64,000 nt of DNA from Oceanospirillum sp048268485. Its GTDB lineage: Bacteria > Pseudomonadota > Gammaproteobacteria > Pseudomonadales > Halomonadaceae. The number at the start of each line of letters is the position of its first letter. Position 1 is the stretch's first letter. Shown here in pieces: positions 1 to 7,797 of the stretch. A model generated the notes under the pieces. That model was not told where the DNA came from and did no database searches. It saw nothing but the letters and a program-made list of their open reading frames with translations. The stretch spans positions 52,803-116,802 of the forward strand of contig JBLWVL010000011.1 in the NCBI GenBank assembly GCA_048268485.1, written 5' to 3'. The position numbers and the translations under genes were made by a program.

Positions 1-40
1 ATCAGGTATGATCAGCACTTCTGGAATATAAGGAGCGCTC

Positions 41-1546
41 ATGGATCAGTTTGCTATATTAATCTTAGATGTGGTGGTGATCGGCCTTGGACTTTTACTC
101 TTGGCGGGTATTGTGACTGTTGGGGTGATGTATTACGTCGACAAACATCAGACGCAGCACACCATTCGCCGGAATTTTCCGGTGTTGGGACGTTTTCGCT
201 ATTTCTTTGAATATATTGGGGAATTTTTCCGTCAGTACTTTTTTGCTATGGATCGGGAAGAGCTTCCCTTCAATCGTGCTCAGCGTAGTTGGGCTTACCG
301 GGCGGCAAAAAATGTTGATAATACCGTCGCCTTCGGTTCCAGTCGTGATATTCACAAGCCCGGTGCTGTTATTTTTCTGAATACACCTTATCCAACACTG
401 AAAGAAGATGCGGTGGAGTCACCGCCGCTCCAGGTGGGTATGTACTGCGAAAAGCCTTTTTATGCTAAATCCATCGTTAATATTTCCGGCATGAGCTTTG
501 GTGCGTTGTCTCGCCCTGCCGTTGAAGCGTTGTCAGCAGGCGCTCAGATAGCGGGTTGCTGGATGAATACCGGTGAGGGAGGGTTATCCCCTTATCATCT
601 TTCCGGAGGTTGCGATATTGTCTTTCAGATCGGTACAGCTAAGTATGGTGTACGTGATGCACATGGCCAGCTCAGCGATGAAAAACTTAAGAAGATTGCT
701 GAGATCGATCAGGTTCGTATGTTTGAAATCAAACTGAGCCAGGGTGCTAAGCCGGGTAAAGGTGGTATTCTTCCCGGAGAAAAGGTAACACCTGAGATCG
801 CAGAGATTCGGGGGATTAAGGTTGGTGAGGACTCTATTAGTCCCAATCGTCACCCTGATATTAACAGTCCGGCAAACCTGCTGGATATGATCGGGCGTGT
901 ACGCCGTGTTACCGGTAAACCGGTTGGTATTAAGTTCGTACTGGGCAGCCACGCCTGGCTGGATGAGCTTTTTACTGAAATTAATCACAGAGGGGAAGAA
1001 AGTGCTCCGGACTTTATTACCCTCGACGGTGCTGAGGGGGGAACCGGTGCAGCTCCTATGCCATTGATGGATAGTGTTGGCCTTTCTCTGAAGGAGAGTC
1101 TGCCACTGGTGGTGGATATGCTGAAGGCCTTTGGGTTGCGGGAGCGGGTAAGGGTTATCGCATCCGGTAAGCTGATCAATCCCACAGATGTCGCCTGGGC
1201 TATCGCAGTTGGTGCAGACTTTACGGTAACAGCGCGAGGGTTTATGTTTGCACTGGGCTGTATTCAGGCGCTGCAGTGTAATAGGAATACTTGCCCATCG
1301 GGTGTGACAACCCATGATCCGGACCTGCAGGAGGGCCTGAATCCTCAGGATAAGTCTGTCCGTGTTGCCAGCTATCATCAGCACCTGATTAGCGAGGTTG
1401 GTGTGATTGCTCACTCCTGCGGTGCCCGTGAGCCCCGTGAACTTCGACGCCACCACGGCCAAATGGTGACCGCCTCAGGTTTGTCTGAGAACCTGGCGAC
1501 ACTTTATCCGGGGAATTATATTCCATTGAGGGAAAAAACAGACTAA
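41..1546 (+). CDS. Membrane-anchored FMN-binding glutamate synthase-family protein
   Basis: A 501-residue protein with one N-terminal membrane segment (about residues 5-33) followed by a GltB-like FMN domain. Family landmarks visible are SGMSFGALS (149-157), NTGEGG, SQGAKPGKGG and DGAEGGTGA. A C-x5-C-x4-C set (CIQALQC then CNRNTC) has the spacing of the 3Fe-4S cysteines of glutamate synthase. The glutaminase domain is absent, so it is not a complete GltB. Such stand-alone proteins are usually annotated as FMN-binding glutamate synthase family; the substrate is unknown. A membrane anchor suggests electron exchange at the inner membrane (inference). AAGGAG at 30-35 supports the ATG. It appears monocistronic. 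Confidence 0.85.
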   Translation: MDQFAILILDVVVIGLGLLLLAGIVTVGVMYYVDKHQTQHTIRRNFPVLGRFRYFFEYIGEFFRQYFFAMDREELPFNRAQRSWAYRAAKNVDNTVAFGSSRDIHKPGAVIFLNTPYPTLKEDAVESPPLQVGMYCEKPFYAKSIVNISGMSFGALSRPAVEALSAGAQIAGCWMNTGEGGLSPYHLSGGCDIVFQIGTAKYGVRDAHGQLSDEKLKKIAEIDQVRMFEIKLSQGAKPGKGGILPGEKVTPEIAEIRGIKVGEDSISPNRHPDINSPANLLDMIGRVRRVTGKPVGIKFVLGSHAWLDELFTEINHRGEESAPDFITLDGAEGGTGAAPMPLMDSVGLSLKESLPLVVDMLKAFGLRERVRVIASGKLINPTDVAWAIAVGADFTVTARGFMFALGCIQALQCNRNTCPSGVTTHDPDLQEGLNPQDKSVRVASYHQHLISEVGVIAHSCGAREPRELRRHHGQMVTASGLSENLATLYPGNYIPLREKTD

Positions 1547-1600
1547 TGCCTGTGCTTTAAGGGAATAGAACCTTCAGACCCTGATACTTTTTCTGTATAT

Positions 1601-1623
1601 ACAGCACTGATGGCTGTTTTTTT
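1601..1623 (+). terminator. Possible weak terminator after the FMN/Fe-S protein
   Basis: Short inverted repeat ACAGC (1601-1605) and GCTGT (1613-1617) followed by seven T residues. The stem is only five base pairs, so termination would be inefficient. Confidence 0.4.
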
Positions 1624-1693
1624 GCAGAAAAAAATGTGTCGGAGCGTAAAAACTGAGACAATACGTCAAACGGCGAATAGATTAATGACAAAG

Positions 1694-1710
1694 CCCTGAT
1701 GCGTTCAGGG
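1694..1710 (+). repeat. Hairpin in the rhlB leader
   Basis: CCCTGA (1694-1699) and TCAGGG (1705-1710) form a perfect 6-bp stem with a 5-base loop, ending a few bases before the AGGAG of rhlB. There is no T run, so it looks like a leader structure rather than a terminator. It could shape rhlB translation (inference). Confidence 0.45.
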
Positions 1711-1730
1711 TTTCAGGAGCAGAAAAACCC

Positions 1731-3074
1731 GTGTCAAACCCATCCGAAAATCAGAAAGTTTCCGAATCAAATAACGAACAACAGCGTAATGAATCCAGGG
1801 CTAAATCCGCTAATGCCAAGCGCAGTCATAAGCGCCGTCGCCGCCCGCCATTCAAAAAGAAAAAGCCAAATAACAGCTGGGATCTTTCTCAGTTTGTGGT
1901 ACCGGAAGTAGAAGGTCAGCATCGTTTCCATGATTTTGACCTGCCATTGCCACTGATGCGCTCAATTCATGAAGCTGGCTTTGAGTATTGCACGCCAATT
2001 CAGGGGCAGTCGCTGGAACATACCCTGTTGGGTAAAGATATGATAGGTAAAGCTCAGACCGGTACCGGAAAAACGGCGGCTTTCCTGATCAGTATTCTGA
2101 GCTACTTCCTGGAAGAGGAAGGCCCCGGCCTACAAAAAAATGGTGCGCCCCGAGCTCTGATCATCGCGCCAACCCGTGAGCTGGTTATGCAGATTGCTAA
2201 GGATGCCCACCAGCTGAACAAATACTGTGGCTTCAATGTAGTTTCTATTGTTGGTGGTATGGATTACCAGAAACAGCGTGATCAGCTGAAAGGCCAGATC
2301 GACATTATGGTGGCAACGCCGGGTCGTTTGCTGGACTTTCATCAGAAACGTGATCTGGATCTGCGTGAAGTGGAAGTACTGGTTCTGGATGAAGCAGACC
2401 GCATGCTGAGCATGGGCTTTATCCCGGATGTGAAGCGTATTATTCGTGCGACACCGAAGAAGGAAGAGCGTCAGACCTTCCTGTTCAGTGCGACCTACCC
2501 GCAGGATGTGGAAAACCTGGCGGATATGTGGACCTATGAGCCGGTTCGTATTGAGATCGAGTCTGAAGAGCAAACCAACGTCAACGTAGAACAGCACGCC
2601 TACATCGTTGCGGACTCTGATAAAGAGAAGCTACTGATCAGCCTGATGCGGAAAGAGGGTTGGGATCGGGTGATTGTATTTGCTAACCGTCGTGACCGTG
2701 TGCGTGATCTGTGCGATCAGCTGAAAAAAGCGGGTGTAAGTGTGGCGATGCTATCTGGTGAAGTGGAGCAACGTAAGCGTATCTCTACACTGGAAAAATT
2801 CCGTGACGGTTCTATTCAGGTATTGGTCGCAACAGATGTGGCCGGTCGTGGTATCCATATTGATGATGTCAGTCACGTGGTGAACTTTACCTTGCCGGAC
2901 GATCCGGAAGATTATGTACACCGTATCGGTCGTACAGGTCGTGCCGGATCTCTGGGAGTATCCATCAGCTTTATCGGTGAAGAGGATGCTTTTGTACTGC
3001 CGGATATCGAAGAGTTTATCGGTAAGAAGATTGAGAGTCAGCAACCGGATATCAGTCTGATTGATAATGGCTGA
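1731..3074 (+). CDS. rhlB: DEAD-box RNA helicase RhlB
   Basis: ATP-dependent RNA helicase of the RhlB type, the helicase partner of RNase E in degradosomes. The 447 residues carry a Q motif ending TPIQ (88-91), Walker A AQTGTGKT (108-115), PTREL, DEAD, SAT, and the C-terminal HRIGRTGRAG. The N-terminal 50 residues are polar and very basic (KRRRRPPFKKKK), an extension known from pseudomonad-type RhlB and likely RNA-binding. The C-terminus lacks the long Arg-rich tail of the E. coli protein. The start is GTG with AGGAG at 1714-1718, about 12 bases away, a rather long spacing. A hairpin sits just upstream and a strong terminator just downstream, so it is monocistronic. Confidence 0.88.
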   Translation: MSNPSENQKVSESNNEQQRNESRAKSANAKRSHKRRRRPPFKKKKPNNSWDLSQFVVPEVEGQHRFHDFDLPLPLMRSIHEAGFEYCTPIQGQSLEHTLLGKDMIGKAQTGTGKTAAFLISILSYFLEEEGPGLQKNGAPRALIIAPTRELVMQIAKDAHQLNKYCGFNVVSIVGGMDYQKQRDQLKGQIDIMVATPGRLLDFHQKRDLDLREVEVLVLDEADRMLSMGFIPDVKRIIRATPKKEERQTFLFSATYPQDVENLADMWTYEPVRIEIESEEQTNVNVEQHAYIVADSDKEKLLISLMRKEGWDRVIVFANRRDRVRDLCDQLKKAGVSVAMLSGEVEQRKRISTLEKFRDGSIQVLVATDVAGRGIHIDDVSHVVNFTLPDDPEDYVHRIGRTGRAGSLGVSISFIGEEDAFVLPDIEEFIGKKIESQQPDISLIDNG

Positions 3075-3099
3075 GTAGAGGTTACTCTCTGTTTGGATG

Positions 3100-3128
3100 A
3101 AAACCGGAGCTTAGTCTCCGGTTTTTTT
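3100..3128 (+). terminator. Rho-independent terminator of rhlB
   Basis: Arms AAACCGGAG (3101-3109) and CTCCGGTTT (3116-3124) form a perfect 9-bp stem with a 6-base loop, followed by a run of T. Confidence 0.92.
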
Positions 3129-3264
3129 ATCTGAATTTCCCATCCTGCTGTTTTTATTCTGTTCTTGAGCTGGAACTGATGGCTTTCGCCTATTTTTCTC
3201 TAACACTTGTCAGAGGAAACTTGCTAGAGTTGAGAGGCAGGCCTGACGTACTCATACGCTATAA

Positions 3265-3348
3265 AGTAAGTACGAGACAAATAGTAAGTACGAGAGAATA
3301 GTAGTGTGAAAGACTAGTAGTGCGAGACAATAGTAGTGCGATAACAAT
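3265..3348. repeat. Five degenerate tandem repeats of 16-18 bp
   Basis: Units begin at 3265, 3283, 3300, 3316 and 3332. The shared pattern is AGTA(A)GTRCGAGACAAT with drift (for example AGTAGTGCGAGACAAT at 3316-3331). They end 16 bases before the start codon of the next gene, so they lie in its leader. Seen directly; function unknown. Confidence 0.8.
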
Positions 3349-3364
3349 AAACGAGGCAACCTCT

Positions 3365-3619
3365 ATGCTGTTAAGTGAAGCGCAACATCAGGAAATTAAC
3401 GTGTTACTCCAGTTTAATCTCAGTTCTATGCAGGAGGGAATTAAGGTTCATTCCAACGCCGAACCGGATCTGATTGCAGCAACCTGCCGTTTGTTTGAAA
3501 AAGGCCTTATCACTCAGGAAGATGGTGGTTATCTGACTTCTCTTGGGCATACGGCGACAGAGCATGCTCAGGCACTAAAAACGATACTCTCTGCTGCGGA
3601 AGCTGAACTTCAGGGCTAA
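3365..3619 (+). CDS. TIGR02647-family small protein
   Basis: An 84-residue protein resembling the TIGR02647 family of pseudomonads and relatives. The conserved block around FNLSSMQEGIKVH and the ending DGGYLTSLGHTATEHAQ match my memory of that family. The function is not known; the size and the helical, winged-helix-like look have led to DNA-binding suggestions. I place the start at ATG 3365 because GAGG (3353-3356) lies eight bases before it; an upstream in-frame GTG at 3320 falls inside the tandem repeats. It lies 118 bases before dinG, with no clear terminator between them, so co-transcription is possible. Confidence 0.72.
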   Translation: MLLSEAQHQEINVLLQFNLSSMQEGIKVHSNAEPDLIAATCRLFEKGLITQEDGGYLTSLGHTATEHAQALKTILSAAEAELQG

Positions 3620-3737
3620 TCTCACTCTGAGACGTTAAGGTGGCCGGTTTACTGGCTGCCTTCGGTCTTATTTTTAATAAGCTGTTACCGCAGAGTACCA
3701 TCGGGTAAAATTGTTGCCTTATTGAAAAGAGGCCAGC

Positions 3738-5882
3738 ATGCTTACCGACGCGATCAAATCTGACATCCAGTCAGCCTATTCTACTTTTCTGAAAAACCGC
3801 AAGCTCAGAGCTCGTCATGGGCAACGTTTGATGGTTGCTCAGATCGCCCGGACACTGGGAAATATTCAGACCTCTTCCGATGGTGTGCGTACGTCCGGCT
3901 CCCATGTGTGTGCTATTGAAGCAGGTACCGGAACCGGTAAAACACTGGCTTATCTGGTTTCTTCTCTGCCGGTTGCTAAAGAGCGCGATAAACGTATTGT
4001 GGTATCGACAGCTACTGTGGCGCTTCAGGAGCAGCTGATCTTTAAAGACCTGCCGGATCTGCAAAAACATGCTGAAATTCAGTTTAAATACGCCCTGGCT
4101 AAAGGCCGCAGTCGCTATCTCTGTCTGAGCAGGCTTGAGCAGGCTTTAGAAGATGCCGGCGAAACGGCTCCGGCACAAAATACCCTTTCACTGTTTGACG
4201 AATTTCTGCAGTCTAATACTTCTAAAGAAGCAACAGCGCTTTATCAGGAGATGGCCCAGCACTACCTTTCCGGCAAGTGGGAAGGGGACAGAGACAGCTG
4301 GAAAGACTCTCTGGAAGAGCCTGTTTGGCGAAGGATAACCACAGATCACAACCAATGTACTAACCGCCGCTGTAGTAACTTCAGCAGCTGTGCTTTCTTT
4401 AAGGCCCGTAACGAGTTGGATGGCGCCGATATTATCGTGGCTAACCACGACCTGGTGCTGGCAGACCTCTCTCTTGGCGGTGGTATTGTGCTGCCGGATC
4501 CCCAGGACACCATCTACATCTTTGATGAAGGCCATCACCTGCCGGATAAAGCGATCGATCATTTTGCCGGAAGTTTCCGTGTAAACGCTGCCCTCCAGTG
4601 GTTGCGCTTACTGAAAAAGTCCCTGTCGGATCTGAATAGTGAGCTGGGGCAGGATCAGCTGATCGTGAAGCAGCTGAATCAGTTGCCTGAGATTCTCAAT
4701 AACCTGGAAGTGGAGCTGGCGGAGTGTTATCGCCAGCTGCATGAGATTACCCGGTTTTCCCCGGAGAATATGGATAAAGATATCCGTCCGGTCTATCGCT
4801 TTGAAAATGGTATCGTGCCGGAAACCCTGGTTCAGGCCGCTCTTAATCTGAAGATCAGCTTTGCCAGTCTCTGCCAGAAGCTGGAGATTATGGTTAAACA
4901 GCTGAAAGATGCGATGGATCCTGATGCTTCCGGCGCTTTAGGCCGGGAGGAGGGTGAGCAGTGGCTGCCACTGGCAACCATGCTACACAGCCGGGCGGTC
5001 TCTGCATGGGAACTTTGGGGGGTATACGCTTCCCCTCAGGCGGAAGATGTGATGCCCATCGCTCGCTGGATCACTCTGCAAAATCAGCAGGTGGATATCG
5101 ATCTGGAAGTCTCCTGTAGCCCGATCAGTGCCGCTGGTACGCTGGCGCGTAATCTCTGGCAGCCTTGCTTTGGAGCTGTATTGTCCTCCGCAACTCTGAC
5201 CGCGTTGGGCAGTTTTGATCGTATCCGCACCCGTGCCGGTTTACCGGATGATGCCGATTGCCTGGTTGTACCCAGCCCGTTCGATTTTGCCAGCAACGGA
5301 GTTCTGGAGTTACCGGAAGAAGCCTGTGATCCGACCCAGGCCGATGTGCACACCCGTCAGATTGTCAGCTTTATCAAAAACAAAGTGTCTACTGACGAAG
5401 GTACGCTAGTGCTTTTCTCCTCCCGTCGTCAGATGCGGGATGTGCTGGACAAGATGCCCGCCAGTTTGGTGAATACGATTCTTGTTCAGGATGACCTGAC
5501 TAAGCAGGTGCTACTGGAGCGGCATCGTAGTCGGATCGACAAAGGTGAGGGCAGTATCATTTTTGGCCTGGCAAGTTTTGCTGAAGGTATTGATCTGCCC
5601 GGCACTTACCTTTCCCATGTGGTAATCACCCGTATCCCTTTCTCTGTACCGGATGACCCGGTGGAAAAGACTCTGTCCGAATGGATCGAAGCCAAAGGCG
5701 GTAATCCTTTTCTGCAGATCACCGTACCGGATGCCTCGATTCGCCTGGTTCAGGCCGTTGGCCGACTGCTGCGGACAGAATCCGATACCGGGAAAATCTC
5801 TATGCTGGACCGGAGGGTGCAAACTAAGCGCTATGGCAAGCAGATTTTAAATAGTTTGCCGCCTTTCAGGCGAGCGTTTTAA
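3738..5882 (+). CDS. dinG: ATP-dependent DNA helicase DinG
   Basis: XPD-like 5'-3' superfamily 2 helicase acting on damaged or R-loop-containing DNA. The 714 residues show Walker A GTGTGKT (63-69), a DEAH-like box DEGH, motif VLSSATLTA and the C-terminal AVGRLLRTESDTG. Four cysteines C128, C207, C212 and C218 are in the positions of the 4Fe-4S cluster of E. coli DinG. The length is normal for DinG (about 700). AAGAGG five bases before the ATG supports the start. I see no LexA box in the 118 bases upstream, so SOS control is not evident. Confidence 0.92.
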   Translation: MLTDAIKSDIQSAYSTFLKNRKLRARHGQRLMVAQIARTLGNIQTSSDGVRTSGSHVCAIEAGTGTGKTLAYLVSSLPVAKERDKRIVVSTATVALQEQLIFKDLPDLQKHAEIQFKYALAKGRSRYLCLSRLEQALEDAGETAPAQNTLSLFDEFLQSNTSKEATALYQEMAQHYLSGKWEGDRDSWKDSLEEPVWRRITTDHNQCTNRRCSNFSSCAFFKARNELDGADIIVANHDLVLADLSLGGGIVLPDPQDTIYIFDEGHHLPDKAIDHFAGSFRVNAALQWLRLLKKSLSDLNSELGQDQLIVKQLNQLPEILNNLEVELAECYRQLHEITRFSPENMDKDIRPVYRFENGIVPETLVQAALNLKISFASLCQKLEIMVKQLKDAMDPDASGALGREEGEQWLPLATMLHSRAVSAWELWGVYASPQAEDVMPIARWITLQNQQVDIDLEVSCSPISAAGTLARNLWQPCFGAVLSSATLTALGSFDRIRTRAGLPDDADCLVVPSPFDFASNGVLELPEEACDPTQADVHTRQIVSFIKNKVSTDEGTLVLFSSRRQMRDVLDKMPASLVNTILVQDDLTKQVLLERHRSRIDKGEGSIIFGLASFAEGIDLPGTYLSHVVITRIPFSVPDDPVEKTLSEWIEAKGGNPFLQITVPDASIRLVQAVGRLLRTESDTGKISMLDRRVQTKRYGKQILNSLPPFRRAF

Positions 5883-5963
5883 AGATACTAAAGTGCGCTA
5901 ACTAGGGAATTCCCTTGGCTTTTTTAGGGTTTGAAATAGTATTTCATCGGTTATTTTCGGCTT

Positions 5964-6084
5964 ATGATACACCCTACATGGAGGTGATGTGGGGTATGGT
6001 CGGCATGGAGGCCGACTAGTTTAAGTTCTGAATGAGCTTCTCAGATGAGAGCCATGGAACACGGTTCCCGATGTTCGGTAACAT
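5964..6084 (+). ncRNA. Candidate structured small RNA with repeated AUGGA motifs
   Basis: In the gap between convergent dinG and the LysE gene lies a string of hairpins on the plus strand. (1) AUAC-CCC-ACAT pairs with ATGT-GGG-GTAT over 5967-5997 with two one-base bulges. (2) GTCGGC (5999-6004) pairs with GCCGAC (6011-6016). (3) TCTCA pairs with TGAGA near 6040-6051. (4) GGAAC (6056-6060) pairs with GTTCC (6064-6068). (5) ATGTT (6071-6075) pairs with AACAT (6080-6084) across a CGGT loop. ATGGA occurs three times, in the loop or stem of hairpins 1, 2 and 4. The first has the context TACATGGAGGT, close to the RsmA/CsrA consensus. Such GGA-bearing hairpins are typical of CsrB/RsmY-type RNAs. I see no convincing terminator or -35 box; TATGAT at 5963 could be a -10. 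Confidence 0.4.
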
Positions 6085-6180
6085 GCGTGCTTTATACCTT
6101 GCACTACTTAATGCCTGATCCTGCCTGACCTTCTTATTCATAAGCCTGCTTTTTCATCGTTATTAACCTTCCCTACCGTT

Positions 6181-6852
6181 CTAGTGAGACAATACCTTCA
6201 GCCCTATGAGTATCATGGCGCCACCGAGTACCCTGTCTATCCAATGATTCATCTGCCTGAATACTTGGTTAATGCTTGGTGTCGATAGCAGCAAAATCAC
6301 TAATGTAAACCAGCCTGCATGAACAGCTGCAATGCAGGCAGCATAGATCACCAAGTGCTGCACAGGCATATCCGGCGATAATACCAGGGTGAATAAGGTC
6401 ACGTAGTACACTGGTGCTTTGGGATTCAGAACATCACAGATAAAACCTGCTTTGAAAATTTTTCGGTAAGTCTCCGATGACTCCGCACTGATATTGATAT
6501 GGCAGCCCTGCTCATCAGTTGCAGGCTTAGCCCGCAAGCCTTTTATACCTAAGTAGATCAGATAACTGCCCCCCAGGACCTGAATAACCAATAGCGCCTG
6601 AGGTGAGCTGGCCAATACAGCTGCCAAACCCATAGCGGAATAAAGGATATGAATACCCAGGCCGGATAGTGTCCCTGCCAGTGAAACAAAACCTGCTTTG
6701 CGACTCTTGGTCAGGGTTTCTTTGGATATCAGCATAAACTCTGGCCCAGGTGAGACCGTGGCAATAAAGTGGACCACCAAAAGAGTTAATACACTGCTGA
6801 ACAGTTCGGTATTAATTTGCGGAACATCGCTGATGATTTGAGGTAATGCCAC
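6181..6852 (-). CDS. LysE/RhtB-family amino-acid exporter
   Basis: A 223-residue inner-membrane protein with about six hydrophobic segments and the family motif TVSPGPEFMLISK near residues 32-44. LysE/RhtB proteins export amino acids or derivatives by proton antiport. The start codon is GTG, with AGGA about eight bases upstream. It is divergent from an Lrp/AsnC regulator, a common arrangement in which the regulator controls the exporter. The exported amino acid cannot be read from the sequence. Confidence 0.85.
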   Translation of the reverse strand: MALPQIISDVPQINTELFSSVLTLLVVHFIATVSPGPEFMLISKETLTKSRKAGFVSLAGTLSGLGIHILYSAMGLAAVLASSPQALLVIQVLGGSYLIYLGIKGLRAKPATDEQGCHINISAESSETYRKIFKAGFICDVLNPKAPVYYVTLFTLVLSPDMPVQHLVIYAACIAAVHAGWFTLVILLLSTPSINQVFRQMNHWIDRVLGGAMILIGLKVLSH

Positions 6853-6959
6853 TGTTTTTTCCTGTTGTCGATTGAGGCCATAAGAGCGGTTGCATGTCTT
6901 GTTATCCTTCGGATGGGAAGGTCGTCACAGAGGAAAGTCTATCGAAATTGCCCGAAATG

Positions 6960-6982
6960 AATTTGCTATCTATACTCAAATT
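6960..6982. promoter_or_regulatory. Dyad between exporter and Lrp-type regulator
   Basis: AATTTG (6960-6965) and CAAATT (6977-6982) form a perfect dyad with an 11-base AT-rich centre, 30 bases before the regulator start. Size and AT-rich centre suit an Lrp/AsnC operator; binding is inferred. Confidence 0.5.
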
Positions 6983-7011
6983 AATGCCTTAATTAAAAGA
7001 AATCCCTAATA

Positions 7012-7506
7012 ATGAGTAAATTAAGAAAAGATATTTCTCATGGTGAGCTGGATGCGACAGACTTACAGCTTCTGCGTAAGCTCCAGTCCAGCGCCCGTAT
7101 CAGTAACAGTGCACTCTCAGAACAAGTTAATTTGAGTGAAACGCCATGCTGGCGGCGTTGGAAAAAATTGGAGGATCGCGGCTATATTGAGCAATACCGT
7201 ACGGTTTTGAATCGTAAGAAGCTGGGGTATGACATTGTCGTTTTTACCCAGGTATCGTTTGCCAGTCACGATGTTGCGCTGACAAATCGCTTTGAGGAAC
7301 TGATTGGCGGGTTTGATTGGGTCCAGATGTGTCACTGTATTACCGGCAGTGTGGATTACCTGTTGCAGCTGGTGGCACGGGACATGGATGAGTTCTCTGA
7401 ACGTATCACGTTGCTGCGTCGTATACCGGGTGTAACCGCAGTGCAGTCTCACATATCGGTAAAAGAGATTAAAACAGATGCTGGTTTACCCGTAGAGCCA
7501 GGTTAG
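7012..7506 (+). CDS. Lrp/AsnC-family transcriptional regulator
   Basis: A 164-residue regulator with an N-terminal helix-turn-helix (about 15-65; LSEQVNLSETPCWRRWKKLE) and a C-terminal RAM/AsnC ligand domain. It lies divergent from the LysE exporter and upstream of dadA, so it could control either. The pseudomonad dad regulator DadR is also of this family, but this sequence does not look specially close to it. The ribosome-binding site before ATG 7012 is weak. No other in-frame ATG fits the family N-terminus. Confidence 0.85.
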   Translation: MSKLRKDISHGELDATDLQLLRKLQSSARISNSALSEQVNLSETPCWRRWKKLEDRGYIEQYRTVLNRKKLGYDIVVFTQVSFASHDVALTNRFEELIGGFDWVQMCHCITGSVDYLLQLVARDMDEFSERITLLRRIPGVTAVQSHISVKEIKTDAGLPVEPG

Positions 7507-7655
7507 GTGCTGCCATATTTCAGATGCTCTACCTACTTGTGGATATATAAGCTGGTTTTTGATTTGGTGACAGATGGTTTTTTCTGTTGTTGTTGTTTTT
7601 AAAGGTTTTTTAGTCTTTTTTATAGGTTTAAATAAGTGTCATTTTTTGGTTGAAG

Positions 7656-7661
7656 TATAAT
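7656..7661 (+). promoter_or_regulatory. Possible -10 element for dadA
   Basis: TATAAT in a T-rich 291-bp gap, 137 bases before the dadA start. There is no good -35 at the expected spacing, so it would need an activator. Nothing else is recognisable in 7507-7797. Confidence 0.35.
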
Positions 7662-7797
7662 AATCTATGCGTATTCGCTGGTTGGTTGCTTTTGTTTAGG
7701 AAGATCGTCTGTTCCTTAGAGGCTTGCCAGAAAAACAATAACTTCGTTTTAAACCTGTCTGGTGAGTGAAAGCCAGGACTCTTTGGAGTGGATACGT

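Noticed and set aside
584..1462. 292-codon open frame on the minus strand inside the FMN/Fe-S protein gene
   Set aside because: The plus-strand frame has strong family motifs over its whole length; the minus-strand translation resembles nothing and is rich in rare residues. Shadow frame.
5904..5915. AGGGAATTCCCT palindrome after dinG
   Set aside because: Perfect but without a loop and without a T run or neighbouring target gene; chance is enough.
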